Part shown: piece by piece, positions 44,127 through 52,181 of the stretch
How the letters are laid out: the number at the start of each line of letters is the position of its first letter
Position numbering within the stretch: position 1 is the first letter of the stretch
Source: Aphanothece sp. CMT-3BRIN-NPC111
GTDB lineage: Bacteria; Cyanobacteriota; Cyanobacteriia; Cyanobacteriales; JAHHGU01
Length of the DNA stretch: 64,000 nucleotides
NCBI GenBank assembly: GCA_019359765.1
Contig: JAHHGU010000011.1
Coordinates: 62,001 to 126,000, forward strand
Direction of reading: 5' to 3'
Program-made: the position numbers and the translations under genes
The notes under the pieces: generated by a model
Told to the model about the DNA's origin: nothing
Seen by the model: only the letters and a program-made list of their open reading frames with translations
Databases searched by the model: none

Positions 44127-44153
44127 ATAACTCCATTGAAATGACAATAGAAA

Positions 44154-47100
44154 CTAACTTCTGACCTCAGAAACAGCTTTTACCTGAATTGGCAAAGATA
44201 ACTGAGGATAAATTTTGTTAATTTTCACCATTGTCTGAATGGCTGCTGCTTTATCGCCAATTGCCATCGTTGCAGATTGCCGGGTGAGAATTTCAGCGAC
44301 AACTCTGGCAGCTTCTTCGCTTTTTTGTGCCTCCGCATCTAAAAAGGCAAAGATACGCTGCTTAGCGACGCGACCTCTATTTACGCCACACAATACAGTG
44401 ATAAAGTATGGTTCTAATTCTCGCAAGCGGGTAGGATTATCTACAGCATAGTTTTCTAGATAGTTAGTCGCAAACATCTGCATATCTGATGAGGGATGTT
44501 CGCTGAATTTGAGCAAGTATTCTTGCCCATAGTTTTGTTGAAAGTTGCGAGTAACTAAATCTCGCCCAAAGGCACGGACATCTTGACGAACGCTGTCGCA
44601 GATGCTAATAATTACCTCTGGTGTCCACTCTTCGGCGGTGAATTCGGTATTAAATATCCTGGAAGCAAATTCCCGCGAGTCCTCCCATTTGGACTCAAGT
44701 AATCGCACTGCGGATAACATTTCCTGCGAGTTGCTGCGAATGCGGTTTAAACTATGCAAGAACATTTCTCGTGCGGCTTCACGTACTGCTATAATTTCGT
44801 GATTGGCAAGCTTAACTATTTCTGAAATATTAAATTCGGGAAGCAAGCGATCACTATTTTGAGTTAACACTATTCCCCCCAACTCTTGGGCGGCTGAGGA
44901 GTGAGCCTTAAGCAAACGCATCGCCATCTCTTTGCTAATTCCGGACATCCACCCAGGTATATCTTCCCGTAGTAGCTGCACTAAATCACTGTGGATGCCT
45001 TCGTGCCTTTCAGGGGTTAGCAGAATATCAATAAAATCAGAGGCAAGCTGAATGCCGAAATCTGGGTTATTAGTTGCCAAACGGCGTATTACTGGACGAA
45101 TGGCATTGCGGAGATCGGCTACGGCGTTGATTGCCATTGCAATGATAAAAGTGCGATCGCTGATCAATCTCTCATCTGGCAATTGCCCAAAAATCCTCAC
45201 GCCAATACCCCGCACCGATTCATAAGGAGAGGCAAGAAGTGATTCAATTAAATCTGGTGGTAAATCAACTGCACGGGTTTCATGATTCAATAAAATACGA
45301 GCGCCTAATTCTTGAATTTCTGGCATCGGGTGTCTCAGCAAATCAAGGATGACGCCAAACCCCAAGTTACGCAGTTGCGGGGTAAAGCTGATCAGCAAAG
45401 TTTCGCCAATTTCTCTGACGATCCCCCCTAGCCCCCCTTGATAAGGAGGGGATACAAACTCCCCCCTTGATAAGGGGGGTTGGGGGGGATCTGCCGATAA
45501 TGCCAGCAACTGTGCAATTATTCTTCCTATGAGTACCCTAGCCGTGGTATCAGTTAAAATTGACGAACTTAGTAACCTCCGGGCAAAAGTGCGAGTATCA
45601 GCGTATTGACTGGTAACTAAGGCAGCAATAAAATCGCTAGATTCAAAGAAGTATTCTCGTTGCTGTTCGATCCAACGGTAAGCTTGTCTACGTGCATCTG
45701 GGAAAGCACAATTGGCAAGGGCAAGAATTAGTTCTCTGTTTGGTTGAGTGGGGTTGTAGCGATCGCGTGTCAGTAAAAAACCGAGTTCGGCTGTAACTTC
45801 GTAGGGTTTATTGAGAAATTTGATTAATGTATCGATGTCGAGGCGATCGCAAAACTCCTTGCAGACGTGCAACGCTTTAACGGCAAAATGATGAACCGGG
45901 CGACAATCACTTTCTAGTAGTAACTGTACAAGTGCTGCGGGGTTTTGTTCCCAAAGTTCTGGAAACGCCTCTTCTCTTACCTTCGGTTCTGGATCTCCCG
46001 GTTTGTAACCCTCCCGACAACGCCATGCCTTGGGATGGGAAACGTAGCGGGGACTATTTTCGTAGAGGATATGATTAAAAATTAAGTAACCAGCATAAAT
46101 ATCCCAGTTAGGGGTAAAGGTATCATAAGAACGGCGTTGCTGATTCCATCTCCTGAAAGTTGACTGCTGTACTGATTGAGCGTCGTTATCCGCATAATGA
46201 AGGAGAATGCTAACTGCTAAATTAATATAGTTAGAGTCGCTTTCTTCGCCCAATTGTTTAAGAGTGCGCCAAACCCGGCGACGCAGATATTCGCGAGTTT
46301 GATTGCTGTATGCTTTCTTTGACTGCCGACTCTTGAGTTCTTCTGTGTAGGAACGTTCTCTGGTGCGGTAGTATTGACGCTTTACCGCGTCCCATTGCCA
46401 ACCGATATATCTATTATCAAACGTCCCTGGTTTTTTATCAAAGGCGTAGGCAAGAATGCCAAAAACTTCCGCATCATGGCGGTATTCAGCTATTTTGAAG
46501 ATATGGCGAATTCGCTGGAAGTAGTTGGGTTTAAAAGGTGCCTCACCTAAAATATCGAGTAGCGCTGGACGTACATACTCGTTATCGATTTGATAAATAG
46601 TATCGAGGACGGCAAAATTTTCGTAGTAGGTGTTATTTAAATATGTGCGAAGTGCTGTTGTAAAAGATTGTGCTGTCCCATTTCGGGCTAGATCGCGCAA
46701 TTCTGAGGGCAATTGTTCTATTTCCTCAGAACGCATCGCCGCCCGTGTTGGTTCATCGGATAACTTAAATAGCGCTTCCCAAGCAATGCGGCGAATAAAA
46801 TCCGGGTTAGAACGATCGCAAAGACGATTTAGAGGTGCGATCGCACTTTCATCCCCACACCAACCCAACGCCCAAGCAATACAATAATCTCTTAACGGTT
46901 CCCCCGTACCAATAAGTTGAATTAATAACGGCGTAGCTTCTCGGATTTTCAGTTCCCCAGCCCGCCAAATCACCCTTTCCAGAGGCCATTTTCTATTGCC
47001 CCGGTTTGCCAAACAATTTAGAATAGCTTGGTGCCTGGGATCGTTACTAACTGGTACATTAATACTTGATTGGACTGTGGCTGGTGCTGGAGTCTCACTA

Positions 47101-47351
47101 ATTGCGCGATCGCTAACATCCCGATAGCCTTTCTGAATTTGTGAGTTAACCAGCTTATCAAAAACTCGCTGTGCTTCTATTAATGGCAAAGCCTGAACCG
47201 TCTTTGTACCTTCTTTGAGGTTTGTACCACGGCGTCCATAGCGGAAGTTGACTAGATAGCGATCTTGACCTGTACGGCAAAGATCGACTTCGTAGACTTT
47301 ATCTGAACTTCCAGCTTGATAGAGAAGCGTTGTCCGTTTGATTAGTTCCAT
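44154..47351 (-). CDS. WGR-HEAT/ARM repeat protein, retron-associated (ARM)
   Basis: A 1065-residue protein. Residues about 1-80 are a WGR domain (LLYQAGSSDKVYEVDL, VNFRYGRRGTNLKEGT). The rest is helical HEAT/ARM repeats (for example IREATPLLIQLIGTGEPLRDY as IREATPLLIQLIG plus TGEPLRDY, and PALLDILGEAPF). It resembles the MolR/YehI-type proteins. A stretch of 24 residues near 620-645 (DPPQPPLSRGEF...GGLGGI) is encoded by a common intergenic hairpin repeat inserted in frame (45420-45491). It lies directly upstream of the WHSWIM gene and, with it and the RT, forms the predicted effector part of the retron. Its promoter region holds the 16-bp site also found before the RT gene. Confidence 0.85.
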   Translation of the reverse strand: MELIKRTTLLYQAGSSDKVYEVDLCRTGQDRYLVNFRYGRRGTNLKEGTKTVQALPLIEAQRVFDKLVNSQIQKGYRDVSDRAISETPAPATVQSSINVPVSNDPRHQAILNCLANRGNRKWPLERVIWRAGELKIREATPLLIQLIGTGEPLRDYCIAWALGWCGDESAIAPLNRLCDRSNPDFIRRIAWEALFKLSDEPTRAAMRSEEIEQLPSELRDLARNGTAQSFTTALRTYLNNTYYENFAVLDTIYQIDNEYVRPALLDILGEAPFKPNYFQRIRHIFKIAEYRHDAEVFGILAYAFDKKPGTFDNRYIGWQWDAVKRQYYRTRERSYTEELKSRQSKKAYSNQTREYLRRRVWRTLKQLGEESDSNYINLAVSILLHYADNDAQSVQQSTFRRWNQQRRSYDTFTPNWDIYAGYLIFNHILYENSPRYVSHPKAWRCREGYKPGDPEPKVREEAFPELWEQNPAALVQLLLESDCRPVHHFAVKALHVCKEFCDRLDIDTLIKFLNKPYEVTAELGFLLTRDRYNPTQPNRELILALANCAFPDARRQAYRWIEQQREYFFESSDFIAALVTSQYADTRTFARRLLSSSILTDTTARVLIGRIIAQLLALSADPPQPPLSRGEFVSPPYQGGLGGIVREIGETLLISFTPQLRNLGFGVILDLLRHPMPEIQELGARILLNHETRAVDLPPDLIESLLASPYESVRGIGVRIFGQLPDERLISDRTFIIAMAINAVADLRNAIRPVIRRLATNNPDFGIQLASDFIDILLTPERHEGIHSDLVQLLREDIPGWMSGISKEMAMRLLKAHSSAAQELGGIVLTQNSDRLLPEFNISEIVKLANHEIIAVREAAREMFLHSLNRIRSNSQEMLSAVRLLESKWEDSREFASRIFNTEFTAEEWTPEVIISICDSVRQDVRAFGRDLVTRNFQQNYGQEYLLKFSEHPSSDMQMFATNYLENYAVDNPTRLRELEPYFITVLCGVNRGRVAKQRIFAFLDAEAQKSEEAARVVAEILTRQSATMAIGDKAAAIQTMVKINKIYPQLSLPIQVKAVSEVRS
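45420..45491. repeat. Intergenic-type hairpin repeat inserted in frame in the ARM gene
   Basis: The 72-base segment is built of GATCCCCCC, CCCCCCTTGATAAGG and AAGGGGGGTTGGGGGGGATC, a repeat normally seen between cyanobacterial genes. Its length is a multiple of three and it has no stop in the ARM frame, so the gene stays open. Confidence 0.85.
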
Positions 47352-47438
47352 ACGAGTGTCCAGGGCTTCTTCCCGATTATGGATATGACAGCAATCAGCT
47401 TATATAGCAATCCTTCAATTAGCTTTTATTTGGTTGTG

Positions 47439-47454
47439 ATAGTATAAATGTACT
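47439..47454. promoter_or_regulatory. Palindromic operator-like site before the ARM gene
   Basis: ATAGTATAAATGTACT, 15 of 16 identical with the site at 40531-40546. Here it is embedded in a larger inverted repeat AGTATAGTAC...GTATACT-like block. TTGACT lies on the minus strand about 20 bases upstream. It is 88 bases before the ARM start. Confidence 0.6.
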
Positions 47455-47569
47455 ATACTACAATTAGGTGTCAGTCAAATAATTTTAGATTTTAGACTTC
47501 GACGTGAGCGCTCAGTTGAGCCGTCGAACGATTGACCTTGCCCACCAGGGGAAAAGGGTTGGTCTAATA

Positions 47570-48217
47570 TTAGATTTTCGGCTCAACCTTCAAAAGCGGT
47601 GCAAGGCTCTGATTGCGTACCATCTCATCAACTCCATTACCTCTTAAAATAACCTCAGCACGGCAACGTATAAGTTGCTGTACGTCGAGGCAATCTTTAA
47701 TTGGAGAGAGTTTCGCTAAAGTTTCTAGCAACTGATTACTTAAGCGATCCAGTGCAGGTCTTAAAATCAGCTTTAGGTCTGGCACGTCCGCAAATTTTGT
47801 CGCCCCCTGAGCCTGCCAACGCTGGAAATCTGCTGTTTGAATTAGTTTACCTGCATCTATCTGCGCTTGAAAAAAAGTTCGGAGTGTCTGCCGATCAAGT
47901 CCAAACTTTACTGCCTGATTTTCTAAACTATTCAATAGTTCCTGTTCTCGTACAGAATCTTCAATGGGACTTTGGGAATTCCATTTCCAACGTGCAACAT
48001 CGTGCATCAGCAGTAACCGCTGCTGCATCAGTCCTAGCAAGGCATCGACTTGCCTTTGGTGAGATGCTACTGCTGTGCATACCAACGGTTCTGTTGGACT
48101 AATTTCCTTTTTACTTTCACTAGTAAGCGGTTCTTGAGCGTATCCTGGCATACTCAGCCAGATAACAGATATAAAACTTATAATTACTTGCTTATTAGCT
48201 AAAGCTTTAAACTGCAT
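47570..48217 (-). CDS. Exported chorismate mutase (gamma-class AroQ)
   Basis: A 215-residue protein with a signal peptide ending GYA-Q. The AroQ fold is evident: LMQQRLLLMHDVARWKWN, SPIEDSVREQELL, GLDRQTLRTFFQAQIDAGK, FQRWQAQG. The Arg, Lys, Glu and Gln residues of the active site sit in these segments. Secreted *AroQ enzymes turn chorismate into prephenate in the periplasm and are longer than the cytoplasmic form, as here. Two cysteines (VCTA and DCLD or RCRA) may form a disulfide. It is a single gene with no shikimate-pathway neighbour. Confidence 0.85.
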   Translation of the reverse strand: MQFKALANKQVIISFISVIWLSMPGYAQEPLTSESKKEISPTEPLVCTAVASHQRQVDALLGLMQQRLLLMHDVARWKWNSQSPIEDSVREQELLNSLENQAVKFGLDRQTLRTFFQAQIDAGKLIQTADFQRWQAQGATKFADVPDLKLILRPALDRLSNQLLETLAKLSPIKDCLDVQQLIRCRAEVILRGNGVDEMVRNQSLAPLLKVEPKI

Positions 48218-48528
48218 AACAACCGCTCCAAGTTATTCCAATTCATATCAATTTTCCCACAATAGGCAATAACCTAGTAGGAAATTAATTTTAATTAGCA
48301 ATTATGCTGTGGTAACACAATCGTAGTTTCCCGCAGCTGAGTGGGCATCATTTCACCCAAACCTTTGAACCGCTGGATGGTGTAGCTGGCGAGTTCGCGA
48401 TCGATCGCTATAGCAATAGCTTTTGCCGCGCTCTACCTTATACAGCGAATGATGTTAGAGTTGGTGTGGCGATCGCGTCGTCATGTCCTAAGGAACAACT
48501 TGCTCAAGTTTTAATTCCATTGCCTTTT
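48218..48528. other. Intergenic region with a gyrB fragment
   Basis: No intact gene. It holds the 123-bp gyrB remnant at 48323-48445 and a GCGATCGC-like site at about 48470. Confidence 0.6.
48323..48445 (-). pseudogene. gyrB 3' fragment with an internal deletion
   Basis: The fragment matches 52341-52500 in gyrB. The matched parts include CTGAGTGGGCATCATTTCAC and CTTTGAACCGCTGGATGGTG. It lacks about 33 bases of gyrB; in gyrB the missing part is bounded by direct copies of AGTTGGC, so the loss fits slippage or recombination between them. The copy has additional point changes and no start, so it is dead. Confidence 0.9.
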
Positions 48529-49182
48529 TTAAACCTCAAACTTTTCAATTATTTCTGTTTCAGCCTTAGCAGCAGTTACCCAATCCTGCATAGCTGGCAA
48601 AGACAAAATTGTTTTTGTATAAGCTTGTAAAGCCGGATCTAACTCCACACCATAAGTAATAAAACGCAAGACAACGGGAGCAAACATAGCATCAGCGATA
48701 GTGAAATGACCGAAGAGAAAATCTCCGCTATTGCCAAACTGCTGCCGACAATCTTGCCAGATGCTAATAATTCGCTGAATATCTTCTGTTACTCCTGGTT
48801 CCCTGCCTTTTCCAGGTAAACTAGCGCGAATGTTCATGGACATATGCTGGCGCAGATTGGTAAAACCTGCGTGCATTTCACTACTAATAGAACGCGCGAT
48901 CGCTCTTGCTTGTCTGTCCTCCGGCCATAATTTTGCCTCTGGGAAACATTCAGCTAAATATTCGCAAATTGACAATGATTCCCATACAGTTAAATTATCG
49001 TGCTGCAAGATTGGCACTTTTCCATTTGATGAATACTTTAAGATCTCTTGTTTAGATGTGGGGGCGTAAAGGTGAATTCTTATTTCATTAAACTCAACGC
49101 CTAATTGCTTGAGAACCAACCAAGGACGCAGTGACCAAGAAGAATAGTTTTTGTTGCCAATTACCAAGGTAAAGTTTGTCAT
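48529..49182 (-). CDS. Glutathione S-transferase
   Basis: A 217-residue GST. The N-terminal thioredoxin-like domain reads LVIGNKNYSSWSLRPWLVLK, with the SSWS active-site region, then GKVPIL (cis-Pro) and WESLSICEYLAE for glutathione binding. The C-terminal domain is helical with FGHFTIADAMFAPVV. These enzymes conjugate glutathione or act as glutathione-dependent reductases; the substrate is unknown. It stands alone. Confidence 0.9.
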   Translation of the reverse strand: MTNFTLVIGNKNYSSWSLRPWLVLKQLGVEFNEIRIHLYAPTSKQEILKYSSNGKVPILQHDNLTVWESLSICEYLAECFPEAKLWPEDRQARAIARSISSEMHAGFTNLRQHMSMNIRASLPGKGREPGVTEDIQRIISIWQDCRQQFGNSGDFLFGHFTIADAMFAPVVLRFITYGVELDPALQAYTKTILSLPAMQDWVTAAKAETEIIEKFEV

Positions 49183-49350
49183 GTTCAGATGTTTGATTTA
49201 CTTACTTAGAGAGAAACTAGAAACTGTTATTTATAGCAGTAGCCAGAATGGCTCTTGACAATCAACCTTACCCCAGGTAAGGATAACTGCTGCTATAACT
49301 GAAGGATTGCTATAAGCTAATTGCTAAAAGCTAACCGAAGGATTGCTATA

Positions 49351-50871
49351 TCAGCTAACTGCTTCAACTGTTCTAGCAATAGCACTTTTAGGTTTTGATC
49401 CTGTAACTTTTACAGGTAAAGCCTGCCTCAAATGTTTTTTGAGTAACTGACCTAAGGCTGAAATACCTTGCTCAATTTCTTCTGGAGTATGAGAAAAATT
49501 CAACCGCATAGCAGGATAGCCTTGCTGTCCTGGGAAAAAAGCTACACCATCAGCAACTAAAATGTTTTGAGCTAAAGCTGCACGACAAATTCCCTTAATC
49601 AGTAATTGTGCTGGCAAATGCGTCCACAAAAATAGTCCGCCTTGAGGTACTGTCCAGCTAACTTCTTCTGGGAAATACCGTTCCAGTGCTTGTAACATGT
49701 CGTTGCGACTTTGCAAATTGTTTGTTCGCAAGCGGCTAAGTTGGCGGCGGTAGTATCCAGAAGCGAGAAATTCACTGACAATTGCTTGTGAAATAGTTGA
49801 TACGTGCAAATCATGGAGTAATTTCTGTTCGATTAGATGGCGATAATGCTTACCTGTCGCTACCATATAACCCACTCTCAACCCAGGCATCAATGTTTTA
49901 GAGAAGGTGCTGATATAGGTCACCCAATGGTGACGATCTAAAGCTTTAATCGGAGCAGGTACTGAGTCAAATTGCAATCCTTCATAAGCATTATCTTCCA
50001 ATATAGGACACTCGTACTGTTCGGCTAAAGCTAATAACTTTTGTCGATGAGAAATAGAGGTAGTTATACCTGTAGGATTGTGCAGCGTACTAATTGTGTA
50101 AATCAACTTAGGTCGATGGCTGCGGAGATACTGTTCTAGTAAATCCAAATTCATGCCCTCAACTGTCATGGGAATGCCAATCACTTTGGCTCCCAAGTTT
50201 TCTAAAATCGCCAGCGCGCCGTGATAGGTCGGGGTTTCAACGATTACCCAATCCCCAGCCTTTACGTAGTAGCGAATAGATAAAGATAAAGCTTGTTCTG
50301 AGCCATTGGTAATAATTAAGTCGTCAGTAGAAATTTCTAAACCTTGCATTAACAGCATTTGGGCAATTTGCTTTTGCAAGGTTAATTGCCCTTGGGGAAA
50401 ATCGTACTTAAATAAAGCATCGGCAGAGCGAACAACTGCCCGTTTAGCAATGCGCTGGAGGGCATCTAATCCTAAAATACGGGGAAAACCAGAACTGAAA
50501 TCAATAATTTCTCCTTGCCGCTGCGCTTGCAGGGAAGCTGTATACTGCTCGAAAAAAGAGCCTTTTCCCTGTTCTTGAATAATCACATCTTGAATGGGAG
50601 CAAAGGTAGATTTGAGGTTCACCGCCGCTAGGGTGGTACAGTTGACAAAGTACCCGGCTCCTTGACGAGCGTGAATTAAACCATCTGCTTCCAGCAGGCT
50701 ATATGCCTCGATGACAGTCAATTTATTGATATGCAGGCTCTCTGACAGTACCCGAATTGACGGCAGCTTCGAGGCGGCTGGTAATTTTCCAGTTTTAATC
50801 AAATAACTGAAGCGATCGCGGATTTGCAGATAGATGGGGGTTGAGGAATGCCGATTGAGTGGAATATTCAC
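49351..50871 (-). CDS. MocR-type (GntR/aminotransferase) transcription regulator
   Basis: A 506-residue protein from GTG at 50871, with AGGG about nine bases upstream. The frame is open to 51060, but the extra N-terminus is Cys-rich and not GntR-like. Residues about 4-75 are a GntR winged helix (PIYLQIRDRFSYLIKTG, LPSIRVLSESLHINKLTV). Residues about 120-500 are a class I aminotransferase fold with the PLP Lys in STFSKTLMPGLRVGY. MocR proteins usually regulate a nearby gene in PLP or amino-acid metabolism or transport. The divergent EamA transporter gene is the likely target, and a perfect inverted repeat lies between them. Confidence 0.88.
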   Translation of the reverse strand: MNIPLNRHSSTPIYLQIRDRFSYLIKTGKLPAASKLPSIRVLSESLHINKLTVIEAYSLLEADGLIHARQGAGYFVNCTTLAAVNLKSTFAPIQDVIIQEQGKGSFFEQYTASLQAQRQGEIIDFSSGFPRILGLDALQRIAKRAVVRSADALFKYDFPQGQLTLQKQIAQMLLMQGLEISTDDLIITNGSEQALSLSIRYYVKAGDWVIVETPTYHGALAILENLGAKVIGIPMTVEGMNLDLLEQYLRSHRPKLIYTISTLHNPTGITTSISHRQKLLALAEQYECPILEDNAYEGLQFDSVPAPIKALDRHHWVTYISTFSKTLMPGLRVGYMVATGKHYRHLIEQKLLHDLHVSTISQAIVSEFLASGYYRRQLSRLRTNNLQSRNDMLQALERYFPEEVSWTVPQGGLFLWTHLPAQLLIKGICRAALAQNILVADGVAFFPGQQGYPAMRLNFSHTPEEIEQGISALGQLLKKHLRQALPVKVTGSKPKSAIARTVEAVS

Positions 50872-50934
50872 AACAAACCCTGAACGACAGCAGCACGATG
50901 ATTTGTAATATAAGCGATTTGTTTGAAATGTATG

Positions 50935-50989
50935 TAGTACAGTTAGGCGAATTTTGACTATAACAGTTGTTACCCCCGTAACTGTACTA
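50935..50989. promoter_or_regulatory. Likely MocR operator
   Basis: TAGTACAGTTA (50935-50945) and TAACTGTACTA (50979-50989) are perfect 11-bp complements, 33 bases apart. A further half-site-like TAACAGTTG lies between. The site is in the divergent promoter region. Widely spaced boxes are usual for MocR dimers. Confidence 0.7.
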
Positions 50990-51074
50990 GGTGAAATTGA
51001 GCCAATCTGTACCTTCTCAGCTTCAGTGTGGCTACAGCAAGCTAAAAGCATTTGCGCCACCTATAGAAGCATTT

Positions 51075-51974
51075 ATGAGATTGACTAAAAAGATTGCACA
51101 GGTTGATGCCAAAACTTTGGGGCTAGGGTATGGCTTCCTTGGGGTGCTTAGTTTTAGCTTGACTTTACCCGCTACAAGAGTTGCTGTAACTGAACTGCAC
51201 CCAATGATAGTCGGTTTGGGGCGCGGTTTCGTTGCGGCTCTATTGGCTGCGGCAATTTTACACTTTACTCGTCAACGCCTGCCCACGCGCAGCCAATTTA
51301 AAAGTTTGCTGATTATTGCTTCTGGGGTGGTTTTAGGATTTCCGGTATTGTCAGCTTGGGCAATGCAACAATTGCCAGCTGCTCACGGTGCGGTAATTTT
51401 AGGACTGTTGCCGTTAATGACGGCGATCGCAGGTACTATCCTTGCTGGAGAACGCCCATCACTTACTTTCTGGGTTGCCAGTACAGTTGGCAGCATGACT
51501 GTAGTTGTGTTTGCACTCATCTCTGGTTTTGGACACCTACAGTTAGCAGACATAGCTTTGCTAATTTCCGCAATAGCAGGTGCATTGGGCTATGCAGAAG
51601 GAGGAAAATTAGCCAGAGTATTAGGTGGATGGCAAGTAATTTGTTGGGCTTTAGTTATAACATTACCCTTTTTAATTTTACCTGTGGCGTTTGCCGTGTT
51701 GCACTATGGTTTAGTTGCTTCTCCCTCTGCTTGGTTAGGATTTGGCTACGTTAGTATTATCAGCCAATTATTAGGATTTTTTCCTTGGTATCAGGGGTTA
51801 GCGATCGCAGGTGTCGCACGAGTTGGTCAAATACAGCTATTGCAACCTTTTTTAACTATCCTGGCTTCGGCTTTGCTACTACACGAACAAATTGCGCCCA
51901 TTACTTTAATAGCTGCTAGTCTAGTTTTTGGTAGCGTATCAGTTGGCAGACAAGCTGCAATTGAACGCAAATAA
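51075..51974 (+). CDS. EamA-family (drug/metabolite) transporter
   Basis: A 299-residue protein from ATG at 51075; the frame begins at 50991. Ten hydrophobic segments form two EamA halves (LGVLSFSLTLPATRVAV and LLPLMTAIAGTILAGERP in the first; ALLISAIAGALGYAEGG and QLLQPFLTILASALLLHEQ in the second). Such proteins export amino acids or metabolites across the inner membrane. Divergent placement with the MocR gene predicts MocR control. The substrate is unknown. Confidence 0.85.
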   Translation: MRLTKKIAQVDAKTLGLGYGFLGVLSFSLTLPATRVAVTELHPMIVGLGRGFVAALLAAAILHFTRQRLPTRSQFKSLLIIASGVVLGFPVLSAWAMQQLPAAHGAVILGLLPLMTAIAGTILAGERPSLTFWVASTVGSMTVVVFALISGFGHLQLADIALLISAIAGALGYAEGGKLARVLGGWQVICWALVITLPFLILPVAFAVLHYGLVASPSAWLGFGYVSIISQLLGFFPWYQGLAIAGVARVGQIQLLQPFLTILASALLLHEQIAPITLIAASLVFGSVSVGRQAAIERK

Positions 51975-51982
51975 ACCTATAA

Positions 51983-52066
51983 CAATTAGCAGTTAGCAAT
52001 TAGCTTTTAGCAAACATACAGTTATAGCAACAGATATGGGTGTATGGGGGCGAGGTCGATTGTCAC
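51983..52066. repeat. Dispersed intergenic repeat
   Basis: Related to 6898-6975: TTAGCA, CAGTTATAGCA, GGGTG.ATGGGG and GTCGATTGTCA in the same order and orientation. Confidence 0.5.
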
Positions 52067-52108
52067 TCTTCCAGAGTGGCAACTGCTAAATATTTCAATT
52101 TTCACAAA

Positions 52109-52148
52109 CCCCCTGTAATCCCCCTTGAATTCGGGAGACTACAGGGGG
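52109..52148 (-). terminator. Terminator-like hairpin after gyrB
   Basis: CCCCCTGTA (52109-52117) and TACAGGGGG (52140-52148) pair over nine bases. The loop contains a second TCCC/GGGA pair. A short T-containing stretch follows on the minus strand. It lies 34 bases after the gyrB stop. Confidence 0.6.
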
Positions 52149-52181
52149 TCTGGTGTAATGTTTTTGAGGTTAACCTACTTA

